Source of the DNA: CAYZXL01 sp964482435
GTDB lineage: Bacteria; Auribacterota; JABMQX01
DNA: 64,000 nt
Assembly (NCBI GenBank): GCA_964482435.1
Contig: CAYZXL010000005.1
Location: 62,001-126,000 of the forward strand
Direction: 5' to 3'
In this document: piece by piece, positions 14,807 to 23,377 of the stretch
Layout of the letters: each line of letters starts with the position of its first letter
Numbering within the stretch: the first letter of the stretch is position 1
Notes under the pieces: generated by a model
Seen by the model: only the letters and a program-made list of their open reading frames with translations
Told to the model about the DNA's origin: nothing
The model's database searches: none
Program-made: the position numbers and the translations under genes

Positions 14807-16381
14807 TCATCCTTCAATAGAGAACGAGTAGAGCTTCGCCCTCGTCATTCGGAACTCGAGGCGCACCGGCCTTCCGTTGAAGGAGCGGAGGTCGGACTTC
14901 CCTTGCCAGGACAGTCTGTGCCGAAGCGAATCAACGGAGACCGGAGCGCAGCTTGAGACATCGAACCCCGCGCATGGCTTTCCCTCCGGGTCAAGAACCG
15001 CCGCCCGGATTTCACCGCCTCGGCTGTCTGCGTTCACAAAAAGCTGTTCGCCCTTCCACAGGACGGGCACCGTTCGAAAATAACCTGTTTCCTGAGCCTC
15101 CAGGAAAACGAATCGGTCAACTGGCAACTCTGCAATGCCTATTGATCCGTGGCGAGTGCCAGCTTGGTCATGCAGGTCGCCGCAACCGCTGTAATACAAT
15201 CGAATGTGGTCTTCAGAAACCGCCGGCGAGTTGTTTATGAAAACCATCCCGTCTTCCCAGGAGTCCCGTTCTCCCAGCGGCAAGAACACGGCCCGTTCTT
15301 CCTGCCCGCTCCGGTCAATGCTGGTTACTCGCGTCCAGCCGTCCCCAGGGCTGCGACTGAACGCGAGCTGCACGTCAATCACATCCCTTCGCCGGTCTGT
15401 GTGATACACCCACAGGAAACCGAGGTACAAACCTTTGTAAGGCAGAACCGCCATCCCATAAAAATCCGTATCGTACGGATCAATCTCATCCGGCTCCAGG
15501 ACGACCTTTGGCTCGGTCCAGTGCACGCCATCTTCGCTTTCCCCGACTGCAATGGTGCGGCGCCGACGATGCAAAACCTCCCGACTGACCTTCGCGTAAC
15601 ACAGGAATTTCTTCGAGTAATTGTCCCAGATCGTTACTGGCACATCCCCGATTCCGGTCCAGACGGGGTTTTGCGGATGGTATGTCCAGCGGACTCCGTC
15701 CGGCGACCACGCGTATTGCAGCCCGGGGGCGGGCTTGACGTCCCAGCAAAACAGCCTGTATCGCTCAGCGTCCTTTCCGGGACGCGGGTCGAGAACAATC
15801 GAAGCCGAGTGCGTGTCCCGATAGCCCGTACTGTAAAAGATGTTGTTCTCTTTTGAGCCTCGGTATTCTATTTGCCCGAGGGAAGGCCGTGACCAATCGT
15901 GAATTCCGTCGGGAGACGTTGCGTAGCAGAGAAAGCTCCTCTCGAGCGTCGGTGCGTCGCGATCGAAGCACTGATACCACATCTGCCAGACACCCGAAGC
16001 CGGGCTTTTCAGAACAGAGCCGTACAGATAGACTGCCTTTCCCTCCCACGGCTTCTCGGCGGCGAAAATCGGATTGTCAGTCCGCCTCATTGGCTGGTTG
16101 ACCTTCCGGACAATTCCTTTCATTTCCTGGATGAACGGCGCGTCGAGCAAGAGCTCATGATGAGGACCCAATGGCAGAGCGACGAAGCTGTTCTCGCCCC
16201 ATGCAGAGGAAATCGCGCCTGCAACTGGTCCCTCGAGGTCTGCAAACGTGAAAAGCTCGACGAGGAGCAACGAGGTGGCGACGTTCCTCATCCAGCGTCT
16301 ATGCTTGGGAACGATGCCCGCCATGCACCACCGCGTTCTTTGGACACGAATGCGAATGGGTGAAGGCGTTCCGGGACTCAT
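14807..16381 (-). CDS. Secreted five-bladed beta-propeller glycosidase-like protein
   Basis: The protein has about 524 residues with an N-terminal hydrophobic segment (MRNVATSLLLVELFTFADL). Repeated blades carry motifs of the GH32/GH43/GH130-like propeller superfamily: WQMWYQCFDRD, LCYATSPDGIHDWSRPSLG, QYAWSPDGVRWTYHPQNPVW, VGESEDGVHWTEPKVVLEPD and RLYYSGCGDLHD. Such proteins are common in polysaccharide-degrading planctomycete-like bacteria. The substrate is unknown and catalytic acids cannot be assigned by eye. The ATG at 16381 overlaps the stop of the upstream DUF362 gene (TGATG), implying translational coupling. Confidence 0.6.
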   Translation of the reverse strand: MSPGTPSPIRIRVQRTRWCMAGIVPKHRRWMRNVATSLLLVELFTFADLEGPVAGAISSAWGENSFVALPLGPHHELLLDAPFIQEMKGIVRKVNQPMRRTDNPIFAAEKPWEGKAVYLYGSVLKSPASGVWQMWYQCFDRDAPTLERSFLCYATSPDGIHDWSRPSLGQIEYRGSKENNIFYSTGYRDTHSASIVLDPRPGKDAERYRLFCWDVKPAPGLQYAWSPDGVRWTYHPQNPVWTGIGDVPVTIWDNYSKKFLCYAKVSREVLHRRRRTIAVGESEDGVHWTEPKVVLEPDEIDPYDTDFYGMAVLPYKGLYLGFLWVYHTDRRRDVIDVQLAFSRSPGDGWTRVTSIDRSGQEERAVFLPLGERDSWEDGMVFINNSPAVSEDHIRLYYSGCGDLHDQAGTRHGSIGIAELPVDRFVFLEAQETGYFRTVPVLWKGEQLFVNADSRGGEIRAAVLDPEGKPCAGFDVSSCAPVSVDSLRHRLSWQGKSDLRSFNGRPVRLEFRMTRAKLYSFSIEG

Positions 16382-17403
16382 CAAGCGACCTCCCGCACGA
16401 GGTTGATGTTCTTCAAGTCGGCGGTTCCAAGGCCCAGCTCCGCCGCTCGCGCGATGTGTCTCGTCGTCGGTTGAATTGGTCCGTCCATTCCTCTTTTGTG
16501 GCGCTGCAACAGGATTTCCTCGGCGGCAACCGCATCCACCGCGACAGTGTCAGTTCCGGCAATGATCCCCGCGTATTCCCAGGCGAATTCGGGCCGGTAC
16601 GAAGGGCCTGCGTTGCACTGGCCCAGAATCGCGTCAACGATGACCAGCCGCGTCTTCTTATGAATGGCATCGAGGGCGTTGAGATCGGCAATATGGAGGC
16701 AATTGTCGCGGTGAAGGTCCCTCGGATTCTGGATGCTGCCGAGGTGGTTCTTCATCGAGATAGTTACCCCTGCCATGACGTGATGCCGGAACGCTGGCAC
16801 GTTGATGATTGCGTCGGCCTCATCCGTCAGAATCTTCGACAGCTTGACCTTGACAGGCCCGACTGCCATCTCCCGGCATTCTCGGATTCCATAGCATCGA
16901 ACGCCCTTCGCCGAATCGTTGAGTTCGTACCTGCACCGCGTCAATTCGTGGTCAAGGAAGTCGAAGATGATTATCCGGTTTTCTTCGACGCCCGCGTCCT
17001 TCAATCCTTTGACGATCGCATCGGTGATTTCGCGGTTTCCTGCGACAGGGGGATGCCGCGTGTTCACCTTGATTGCGACCCTTTCCTTCGACGAGAAAAG
17101 GGATTTCCACGCCGCCGTCGGATTTTCTTTCCCGGTCAACAAAGAAACTGCTCGATTGACCATCTCCTCCGCGATAGTGGCGCTGATTTTGCCGCCGCTG
17201 ACGAGCGACGGGTTCTGAACAATCACCACCCGGGCTTTCTTTTGATGCTCTTCGACGACGTTTTCCGCCGAGATCAGGCGCGGGCAAAGAAGGCCGCCCA
17301 CAGCGACAGCGGCTCTCCCGAGAAAAACCCGTCGAGAAAGGGGCGGAGAGGAGCTGTGTCCGTTGATTCTTCCTGTTCGCTCGTTTCTACGAGTTCCTGT
17401 CAT
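16381..17403 (-). CDS. Tat-exported DUF362 domain protein
   Basis: The 340-residue protein starts with a twin-arginine signal (LSRRVFLGRAAVAVGGLL, residues ~22-40). It then has the DUF362 core: VAIKVNTRHPPVAGNREITD, DADAIINVPAFRHHVMAGVT, SMKNHLGSIQNPRDLHRDNC and AGTDTVAVDAVAAEEIL. There is no C-terminal ferredoxin domain. The biochemical role of DUF362 proteins is not established. It is coupled to the propeller protein downstream. GAGG precedes the ATG. A second, longer DUF362 protein lies at 44017. Confidence 0.82.
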   Translation of the reverse strand: MTGTRRNERTGRINGHSSSPPLSRRVFLGRAAVAVGGLLCPRLISAENVVEEHQKKARVVIVQNPSLVSGGKISATIAEEMVNRAVSLLTGKENPTAAWKSLFSSKERVAIKVNTRHPPVAGNREITDAIVKGLKDAGVEENRIIIFDFLDHELTRCRYELNDSAKGVRCYGIRECREMAVGPVKVKLSKILTDEADAIINVPAFRHHVMAGVTISMKNHLGSIQNPRDLHRDNCLHIADLNALDAIHKKTRLVIVDAILGQCNAGPSYRPEFAWEYAGIIAGTDTVAVDAVAAEEILLQRHKRGMDGPIQPTTRHIARAAELGLGTADLKNINLVREVA

Positions 17404-17566
17404 ATTTGTGGCCTCAAAATGAATCGTTGTCGTTCCATGCCATAATCTTCTCGCCCAGCACAGATGTCAAGTGCACTGGCAGGGCAATCGGGCATCCCGT
17501 ATGGCCAGGAAGGTCTTGGTACTTTCGTGTGCTGTCGGGAAAAGAACAGCTCGGGTGCAAGCCTTC

Positions 17567-18796
17567 TCACTCGTCCAGCTCGTAAACGTGCGCCGCCAGA
17601 GGCGCGAAAAAATCTGTCAGCAGGCCATCCTTGACCAGAATCGTCCGATTTTCAAATTTGACCTTCACTTCCTTGGGAACTCTCTCGGGAACCCGAAACG
17701 AGGGACGATGCGGCTCGCGCGATGCGTTGACCGCGAGAAGAGTCCCCTTACCGTCGAGAACCTTCACGAGACAGTGGATTGCCTCGTTCGCAGGCTCGAC
17801 GGAGACCTTCGCTTCCTCCGGCGATAGAAGAATCGGAAACAACTCCTTCACCTCTTCCCCAATCCTCTTCATGAAATGCCACCGCTCGACGAAATCGGGA
17901 AGATAGGACATGTTGTAGTAGCACCAATAGATGATCCCCTTCGCGCGGTGGACGAGCGCCAGGTACGTCATGGCGCGCGTTTCCTCGTAAGTCGGCGCTC
18001 GCCCGATAGTCCATTCGTGCGGCGTCGGGAGACGGCGTCGTCCGAGGGTGTCGTTTGCGTCTTCCGGGTCGCGGTGTTGATACCAGGCAAAGGTTTGCGG
18101 GACTGCCCAAACCGGCTTCTTTCCCTCCGCTTCCTTCCAGGCGAGGTCCATCCTTTCGCTCAATTCAGTGACCGGATTCTTCGGAATGGGATACACATCC
18201 ACTCCCGCAATGTCATAGGCGTTGAGGAACGTCCGATACGAGCCTGGACGATAATGAACCGTCAGTTGCGGATGATTCGGGTCGAGCTCCTTGATTCGCC
18301 GATAGTAACCTTCCATTTCGTCCTTTTTCTCGAAGGGCAGCTCATCGTTGTTGTACCACGCGATGAGCGCCGGGTGATTTCGGAAAGTCGTGACTACGCC
18401 TTCGAGAATCTTGTCATTCCCCACCCAGTCGCCGAGCCTCGTTCGGTACGTCGCGCTCGGATAAAGATCGTTGACGCAGAAGATGATTTTCATGCCGAGG
18501 CGATGAGCCTCGTCGAGGTATTGGCGGGTGCTTGCGGTGTCCTGAGCGGTCATTCCGTAGTCGAGGACGCAATTAAAAGGGCTGTTCGCCATCGCTCTCA
18601 GGTCGTCGAGGTTCCGGCCGCCGTAGAAGCCGAGCGGGAAGAACGGCTTCCCGTCAACAATCAAGCGGTTGTGCTCGTCTATGGTGCAGTGGGATGACAC
18701 CCTCAGGGTGGCTCCTTCCTCAGGAAAACCTGGCGCGGAAAGAAAAGCGATTCCGAGCACCGCGCACATTCTCACCGCCCTGAAAGCTCGAGACAT
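17567..18796 (-). CDS. Secreted TIM-barrel glycoside hydrolase-like protein
   Basis: The 409-residue protein has a signal sequence (MSRAFRAVRMCAVLGIAFLS). A clan-A-like (beta/alpha)8 pattern follows: LIVDGKPFFPLGFYGGRNLD, HRLGMKIIFCVNDLYP, HPALIAWYNNDELPF (Asn-Asp-Glu, acid/base-like position), YDIAGVDVYPIP and YLALVHRAKGIIYWCYYNM. The NDEL site and the overall layout resemble GH2/GH5/GH42-type barrels, but the exact family is not clear. GGAGGAACC precedes ATG 18796, so the longer open frame upstream is excluded. Confidence 0.65.
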   Translation of the reverse strand: MSRAFRAVRMCAVLGIAFLSAPGFPEEGATLRVSSHCTIDEHNRLIVDGKPFFPLGFYGGRNLDDLRAMANSPFNCVLDYGMTAQDTASTRQYLDEAHRLGMKIIFCVNDLYPSATYRTRLGDWVGNDKILEGVVTTFRNHPALIAWYNNDELPFEKKDEMEGYYRRIKELDPNHPQLTVHYRPGSYRTFLNAYDIAGVDVYPIPKNPVTELSERMDLAWKEAEGKKPVWAVPQTFAWYQHRDPEDANDTLGRRRLPTPHEWTIGRAPTYEETRAMTYLALVHRAKGIIYWCYYNMSYLPDFVERWHFMKRIGEEVKELFPILLSPEEAKVSVEPANEAIHCLVKVLDGKGTLLAVNASREPHRPSFRVPERVPKEVKVKFENRTILVKDGLLTDFFAPLAAHVYELDE

Positions 18797-19303
18797 GGTT
18801 CCTCCTACCGTAGATGCAAATCTCACGGCGATTCCTCCCTTTGAAGCTGTCCTTTTCCTGTCACGGCGCCTGGTGGACAGGCGTCCGGAATTCTCAAGTC
18901 CTGATTGTAGCACATTGGAGGAGCACATTCGTGAAATAGGGTCGCTTTGGGTGTGGCTGTGCTTCCGGGGCGATAGGCATTCTGCGCACCACTCACGGCC
19001 AGGGAGACCGGATTATGCCGCCCCTAAAACACAGCCGTACCGGTCGCTTTCTATGTTTCCCCTTTTGCGCCTTCAAAACCCATGGGACGCTCGGCAAGGA
19101 TTCTCCAGAGGAGCCGAATGTCCGACGGCGCCCCGGAGCGCGAGCGAGCTTGACACCCGTCGTCTGGCGCGGTAGGAAGTCCCGACAGTAGAGGAGATGT
19201 TTTCCCAATAGCCTCAGCGAAGAGGATGTGAGCTATCGGCCCAGAGTCTCGGCGAAGGCAAAACCTCGGACTCGGATATGACATATTGAGCACAGGAGAG
19301 AGC
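18797..19303. other. Divergent intergenic region, no gene recognised
   Basis: About 500 bases separate the minus-strand glycosidase-like gene and the plus-strand NRAMP gene. Both promoters should lie here. Short reading frames overlap on both strands without protein-like composition. A GGAGGAG at ~18917 has no credible reading frame after it. Confidence 0.4.
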
Positions 19304-20533
19304 GTGCCGCACCCGCAGAACCGGAAACCGAAGCGAGTTCTCCAGTTAATCGGCCCCGCCTTCATCACTGCAGCGGTCGTGCTTGGGCCGGGCAGCGTCA
19401 GCACCGCATCGAGGATGGGAGGGACGCTCGGTTACTCTCTTCTCTGGCTGATGGTCCTCGTTTTCCTGTTCATGACTTGCTATACGGCCATGGGCGCGAG
19501 GTTCGGAGCTGTGTCAAATGAATCGTTGCTCGCCGCCGTCAGGAGAAAGTACGGAGGCTGGCTGTCGGTTCTGCTTGGGATTTGCTCCTTCGCTGTGACG
19601 GCAGGGTTCCAGGGAGGGAACAACATCGGGGTGGGGACCGCGATGGAATCGCTGACAGGTTTGCCGGTGTGGGTATGGGCGGTCTTTTTCAATGCAGTGG
19701 CGCTTGCACTCATATTTCTTTCGCGGCGGACTTATAGAGTCATCGAGCGCCTGATGCTCGTTCTGGTCGTCGTTATGATTGCCGCTTTCTTCGGAACGGT
19801 CCTCAAGGCTGGGCCGAGCATCGTGAATATTCTGCGCGGTTTTGTCCCGTCCGTTCCGGCCGGGAGTTTCCCGTTGGTCGCAGCGATGATTGGGACGACG
19901 TTTTCCGTCGTTGCCGCTCTGTACCAGTCGTATCTCGTCCAGGAAAAAGGATGGCGGCTCTCGGAATACCGAACGGGCATTCACGACTCCATCGCTGGCA
20001 TCGCCGCGTTAGTCTTCATCACGACAATCATCGTCATAACCTCCGCCGCCGTCATCAAGCCTAAGGGGCTGACCGTTCAGACTGCCGCGGACATGGCGAA
20101 GCAACTCGAGCCTCTCCTCGGTCAGTCAGGCAAGTGGCTCTTTTGCCTGGGGCTGTGGTCCGCCGCATTTTCGTCCCTCATCGTCAATGCAGTAATAGGA
20201 GGCGGACTGCTCGCCGATGGATTGGGACTCAAGCAGGTGATGGGCGGAACGCCCCCGAAGCTTTTGGCAAGCGTCGTGATGATGGTTGGCCTGATCGTCG
20301 CCCTCGTCTTCAAGGAAACACCGGTCAACATGCTCATTTTTCTTCAGGGCCTGACGGTTGTGTTCGTGCCGGGATGCGCCCTCGTGATGATTTTGATTCT
20401 GAACGACAGGGAAATCATGGGCGAGCACGTCAACGGCTGGGGCGCGAATGTCATCGCCGTTGCCGGATTCGCCGCTGTCTGCATCGTCGCATACGACAGA
20501 ACCGTCTCCCTGGTGCGAACGCTCGCGCGCTGA
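19304..20533 (+). CDS. NRAMP family divalent metal transporter
   Basis: The protein has about 409 residues and 11 or so hydrophobic segments. The helix I region reads GPAFITAAVVLGPGSVSTAS, which fits NRAMP although the canonical DPGN metal motif is here GPGS. The helix VI region reads ALYQSYLVQEKGW, where the usual site is MPHN. Both metal-site motifs are therefore altered, so the substrate may not be Mn/Fe. Loss of the aspartate resembles NRAMP-related magnesium or other transporters. AGGAG stands five bases before GTG 19304, preferred over an upstream TTG. Confidence 0.8.
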   Translation: MPHPQNRKPKRVLQLIGPAFITAAVVLGPGSVSTASRMGGTLGYSLLWLMVLVFLFMTCYTAMGARFGAVSNESLLAAVRRKYGGWLSVLLGICSFAVTAGFQGGNNIGVGTAMESLTGLPVWVWAVFFNAVALALIFLSRRTYRVIERLMLVLVVVMIAAFFGTVLKAGPSIVNILRGFVPSVPAGSFPLVAAMIGTTFSVVAALYQSYLVQEKGWRLSEYRTGIHDSIAGIAALVFITTIIVITSAAVIKPKGLTVQTAADMAKQLEPLLGQSGKWLFCLGLWSAAFSSLIVNAVIGGGLLADGLGLKQVMGGTPPKLLASVVMMVGLIVALVFKETPVNMLIFLQGLTVVFVPGCALVMILILNDREIMGEHVNGWGANVIAVAGFAAVCIVAYDRTVSLVRTLAR

Positions 20534-20720
20534 GCCACAGCGATTGAGGACCCCTTGCCTCGCTTCCCCTGAGATTCGAGCGCGTAGTTCCGCCGCTCGC
20601 GCGGTGCACTCCTTCGTTCCACAGTAGGGTGTTTAGAAGTCGTCTCCTCCCCGGCGCCGGCAGCTCGAGACATAGCCCGCAGGCAAAAAGACGTGTTGGC
20701 CTTCCTGGACAATGCTGCGC

Positions 20721-21479
20721 CTATTGAAAATCACGCTCGCGAAAGACGAAGCGCACGATGACAGGCGACTGGTCGGAGAAATCCTTGATCGCCTTGTTGT
20801 CGGTAGGAACATAACATTCCTTGAAGTTCTCGACGACCGAGCCCGGGATAAAAATCCGCCAATCCGTCGCCTCCTCCTCCTCACCCGCAACCTCCACGTA
20901 GCCCGCCGGTAGCTGTGTCGTCACGCCACGGCACAGAGCGAAAATCGCGTGAGGAGCTTTCCCGAACTCTTTCCGGGCAATACCGGCAGCCCGCTCGAGT
21001 TCGGATTGCCCATCGCCAACTGTTCTCGTCCTCAAGTCCACGTTCACCACGCCGAACCTCCCGCTCTTCCCGAAGCGGATCACAGGGGTGGGCGTGTTTT
21101 CGGACCTTTCGATCGGGTATTTGCTGAGGATGGCAGCCGAGCCCTCGGAAATGACGTTTTCTTTCTTTACCTCAAGTTTCCGGCTGAGCTCCTCGGTGAG
21201 CTTCTCCGAAGTCCCCCGGACGATAAGCACCATGAAGTTGGTCTGCTTGATGGCAGAAGCGAGCTTCGCGAAGTCCACCTTCGCAGGGTCGGCATTCTCC
21301 AGCCCCAGGTCGTAGCCGACGACGCGAAGGGGCATCGGGCCTTTTCCCAGTAGCATTAGGACCACCGTGATTCCGATGACTCCCGCAACGAACAGCCACG
21401 CCACGAAGAACCCGCTCCAGGTCCCCCGGCCCGCACCGGGAAAGTGCCACGATGGTTTTTTCGTTTTCTCTTCCGCCAT
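20721..21479 (-). CDS. Membrane-anchored protein, possibly a degenerate endonuclease/exonuclease/phosphatase fold
   Basis: The 252-residue protein has one N-terminal helix (GFFVAWLFVAGVIGITVVLML) and a soluble domain outside. The domain runs RVVGYDLGLENADPAKVDFA, IKQTNFMVLIVRGTSEKL, GSAAILSKYPIERSE, FGVVNVDLRTRTVGDGQSE and ends with PVIVRFVFRERD. The AILSKYPI block and strand order recall EEP-family proteins (AILSRYPI), but the catalytic Asn/His/Asp residues are not evident. It is 25 bases downstream of a sodium:solute symporter and likely co-transcribed. Function unknown. Confidence 0.5.
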   Translation of the reverse strand: MAEEKTKKPSWHFPGAGRGTWSGFFVAWLFVAGVIGITVVLMLLGKGPMPLRVVGYDLGLENADPAKVDFAKLASAIKQTNFMVLIVRGTSEKLTEELSRKLEVKKENVISEGSAAILSKYPIERSENTPTPVIRFGKSGRFGVVNVDLRTRTVGDGQSELERAAGIARKEFGKAPHAIFALCRGVTTQLPAGYVEVAGEEEEATDWRIFIPGSVVENFKECYVPTDNKAIKDFSDQSPVIVRFVFRERDFQ

Positions 21480-21504
21480 TGGCTGAACTATTCCTCAAAA
21501 AGGT

Positions 21505-23106
21505 CTAATGCATCACAATCGGAACGCCAGCTTGAATAAGCTTGTCTTCCTCTCCGACCGGGGTGTTCAGCAGAGCATAAAAATCGTCGAGCTCCTTCTC
21601 CGATTTCCCTTTGGTCAAAAGCGACACGAGAATCATCGCCAGTATCCCAAGACCGAGGAACGCACAGAAATGCCACTCCTCCCGCCAGATGAAAGCGTCG
21701 CCGGCAATCGGTTTGACGAAATTGATGCTCTTCAAGAATTGCGTGATTCCCCAATTGCCAGACCACGCCATCTTGAAAGGCTTCTCCAGGGGCCACGTGA
21801 GGATAATCGCTGCCGCGCATGCGAAGAAGCTCGCCCACATCCCCTTGCTGTTCGCCTTTCTCCACGTTACTCCAAACCACCATGCAATCCCGAAGAGGGG
21901 AGGAATTTTCATCGAGAATATGAAAAGCGTGATGATGGACTTGGATGCCAGGGCGACGACGATGGCCCCCAAAATCACCACCGCCGAAACCACCCGGCTG
22001 GCAGCCAGGTAATGTCGTTCCGACGCACCCTTCCTCAGGTAAGGACGATAGCAGTTATTGACAAACAGCCCCGACGACGCGACCATGCAGGCGCTCAACG
22101 TGGACTGTGCCGCCGCAATAATGCAAGCGATGAAAAGCCCCACCACTCCGTGAGGAAGGAGGTCTCTGACCGTCGCAGGAAACGCATGTTCACGGTCCAC
22201 AAGCGGGCTTGATGCGTACAGCGCAGCCGCAATCACTCCCGTCAGAACCCAGCCGACAGTGCATATCCTTTTCAGGAAATTCCCGTAAACCAATCCCCAC
22301 CTGGCATCTCGCTCACTCTTCGCTGACCCGCACGTCCCCATCATGTGAGGGTGCGCGACTATCCCTATCAGCGCCGCGAGCATCATGAAAATCACAAAAG
22401 GTATGGTGAATTCCTGCACCGCAAAAAGGTCGAAGAACTCAACGCCGACCTTTTCGTGAAGACCGGAAAAGCCCCCGAGCTTGCTCAGCCCCGACGGGAT
22501 TACTATGAACGAAAGGAGAATTATCATGAGCCCCTGGATCAGGTCGTTGATGATGGCGGCGATAATTCCCCCAAGGAGGCCGTAAACCAGAAACATTATC
22601 CCCGAAGCTATCACAATCACGGCCGCCCAGGGCGTCGGCCCGCCCGCGATGTCGAGGACGATTTTCTTAATAGCCATCAGGTTGAGGGCGTTGAGGATAG
22701 CGTAGAAAAACAGCCCATAGATGGCGAACGCGACCTCCTGGCTTTTTCCATACCTCTGCCGGAAAAAGTCGCCAGTTGTTACGTACCGCATTCTTCGCCA
22801 GATCGGAGCGACCAGCCAGTAAAACGGCGTGCAGATGAGCCAGTGGAGCTGAATCCATACCCCGGCAAATCCCCGGCCGTACCCCGCTCCCGCGACCTGA
22901 ATCGGATCCTGCCCCGCCGTGCCGGCGCCGAAGGCGTGGAACATGACGAAGATTTTTTTGAACCGTCGCCCGCCGAGAAAGAAATCCCGAATCCCCTTTA
23001 TGTACTTGAACGTTATGACGCCGATGAGCGCCATTGCCGTCAAGTAACCGAAGATGACAAGCCAATCAAGCCAGTTCAGTCGGTAAGCTACGGTCAGAAG
23101 GACCAT
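21505..23106 (-). CDS. Sodium:solute symporter (SSS family)
   Basis: The 533-residue membrane protein has about 13 hydrophobic helices. It shows SSS features: WLVIFGYLTAMALIGVITF, RDFFLGGRRFKKIF, TTGDFFRQRYGKSQEVAF, VYGLLGGIIAAIINDLIQGL and the Na+-site region IACIIAAAQSTLSACMVASS. It couples a Na+ gradient to uptake of a small solute, probably a sugar, sugar acid or amino acid. The upstream PL11 lyase on the same strand makes an unsaturated oligosaccharide or its breakdown product a reasonable guess. Confidence 0.9.
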   Translation of the reverse strand: MVLLTVAYRLNWLDWLVIFGYLTAMALIGVITFKYIKGIRDFFLGGRRFKKIFVMFHAFGAGTAGQDPIQVAGAGYGRGFAGVWIQLHWLICTPFYWLVAPIWRRMRYVTTGDFFRQRYGKSQEVAFAIYGLFFYAILNALNLMAIKKIVLDIAGGPTPWAAVIVIASGIMFLVYGLLGGIIAAIINDLIQGLMIILLSFIVIPSGLSKLGGFSGLHEKVGVEFFDLFAVQEFTIPFVIFMMLAALIGIVAHPHMMGTCGSAKSERDARWGLVYGNFLKRICTVGWVLTGVIAAALYASSPLVDREHAFPATVRDLLPHGVVGLFIACIIAAAQSTLSACMVASSGLFVNNCYRPYLRKGASERHYLAASRVVSAVVILGAIVVALASKSIITLFIFSMKIPPLFGIAWWFGVTWRKANSKGMWASFFACAAAIILTWPLEKPFKMAWSGNWGITQFLKSINFVKPIAGDAFIWREEWHFCAFLGLGILAMILVSLLTKGKSEKELDDFYALLNTPVGEEDKLIQAGVPIVMH

Positions 23107-23248
23107 TTGTCCAGATGTCTCACTGATTTGACGGATTTGGTTTTTGGGCCGCCCACTCCGACCCGAGGATTGCCGAAACGCTATCAGATGCCCCGAACCC
23201 TGTCAAGCACAACCGCCTTTTCCTGGTAATTCGTCGTCACAGGGAAGC

Positions 23249-23340
23249 TCACCACACAGACGGCGCAGAGCACGCAGAGGAATGTTGGACCGGATTAACA
23301 GGATTTTCAGGATTATCCTGTCCATCCTGTCATCCTGTCC
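23249..23340. repeat. Dispersed intergenic repeat (family A)
   Basis: The stretch has an ACCACACAGACGGCGCAGAG block followed by GGATTAACAGGATTTTCAGG and ATCCTGTCCATCCTGT, an imperfect direct/inverted CCTGT array. Similar CACAGGGACGCAGAGAACGC blocks recur at 25370-25401 (opposite strand), 26698-26727 and ~28963-28987. These look like members of one non-coding repeat family. Confidence 0.6.
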
Positions 23341-23377
23341 AACTCCTGGCTTCTTCTCTACGAGCCTCGCCTGGGCG

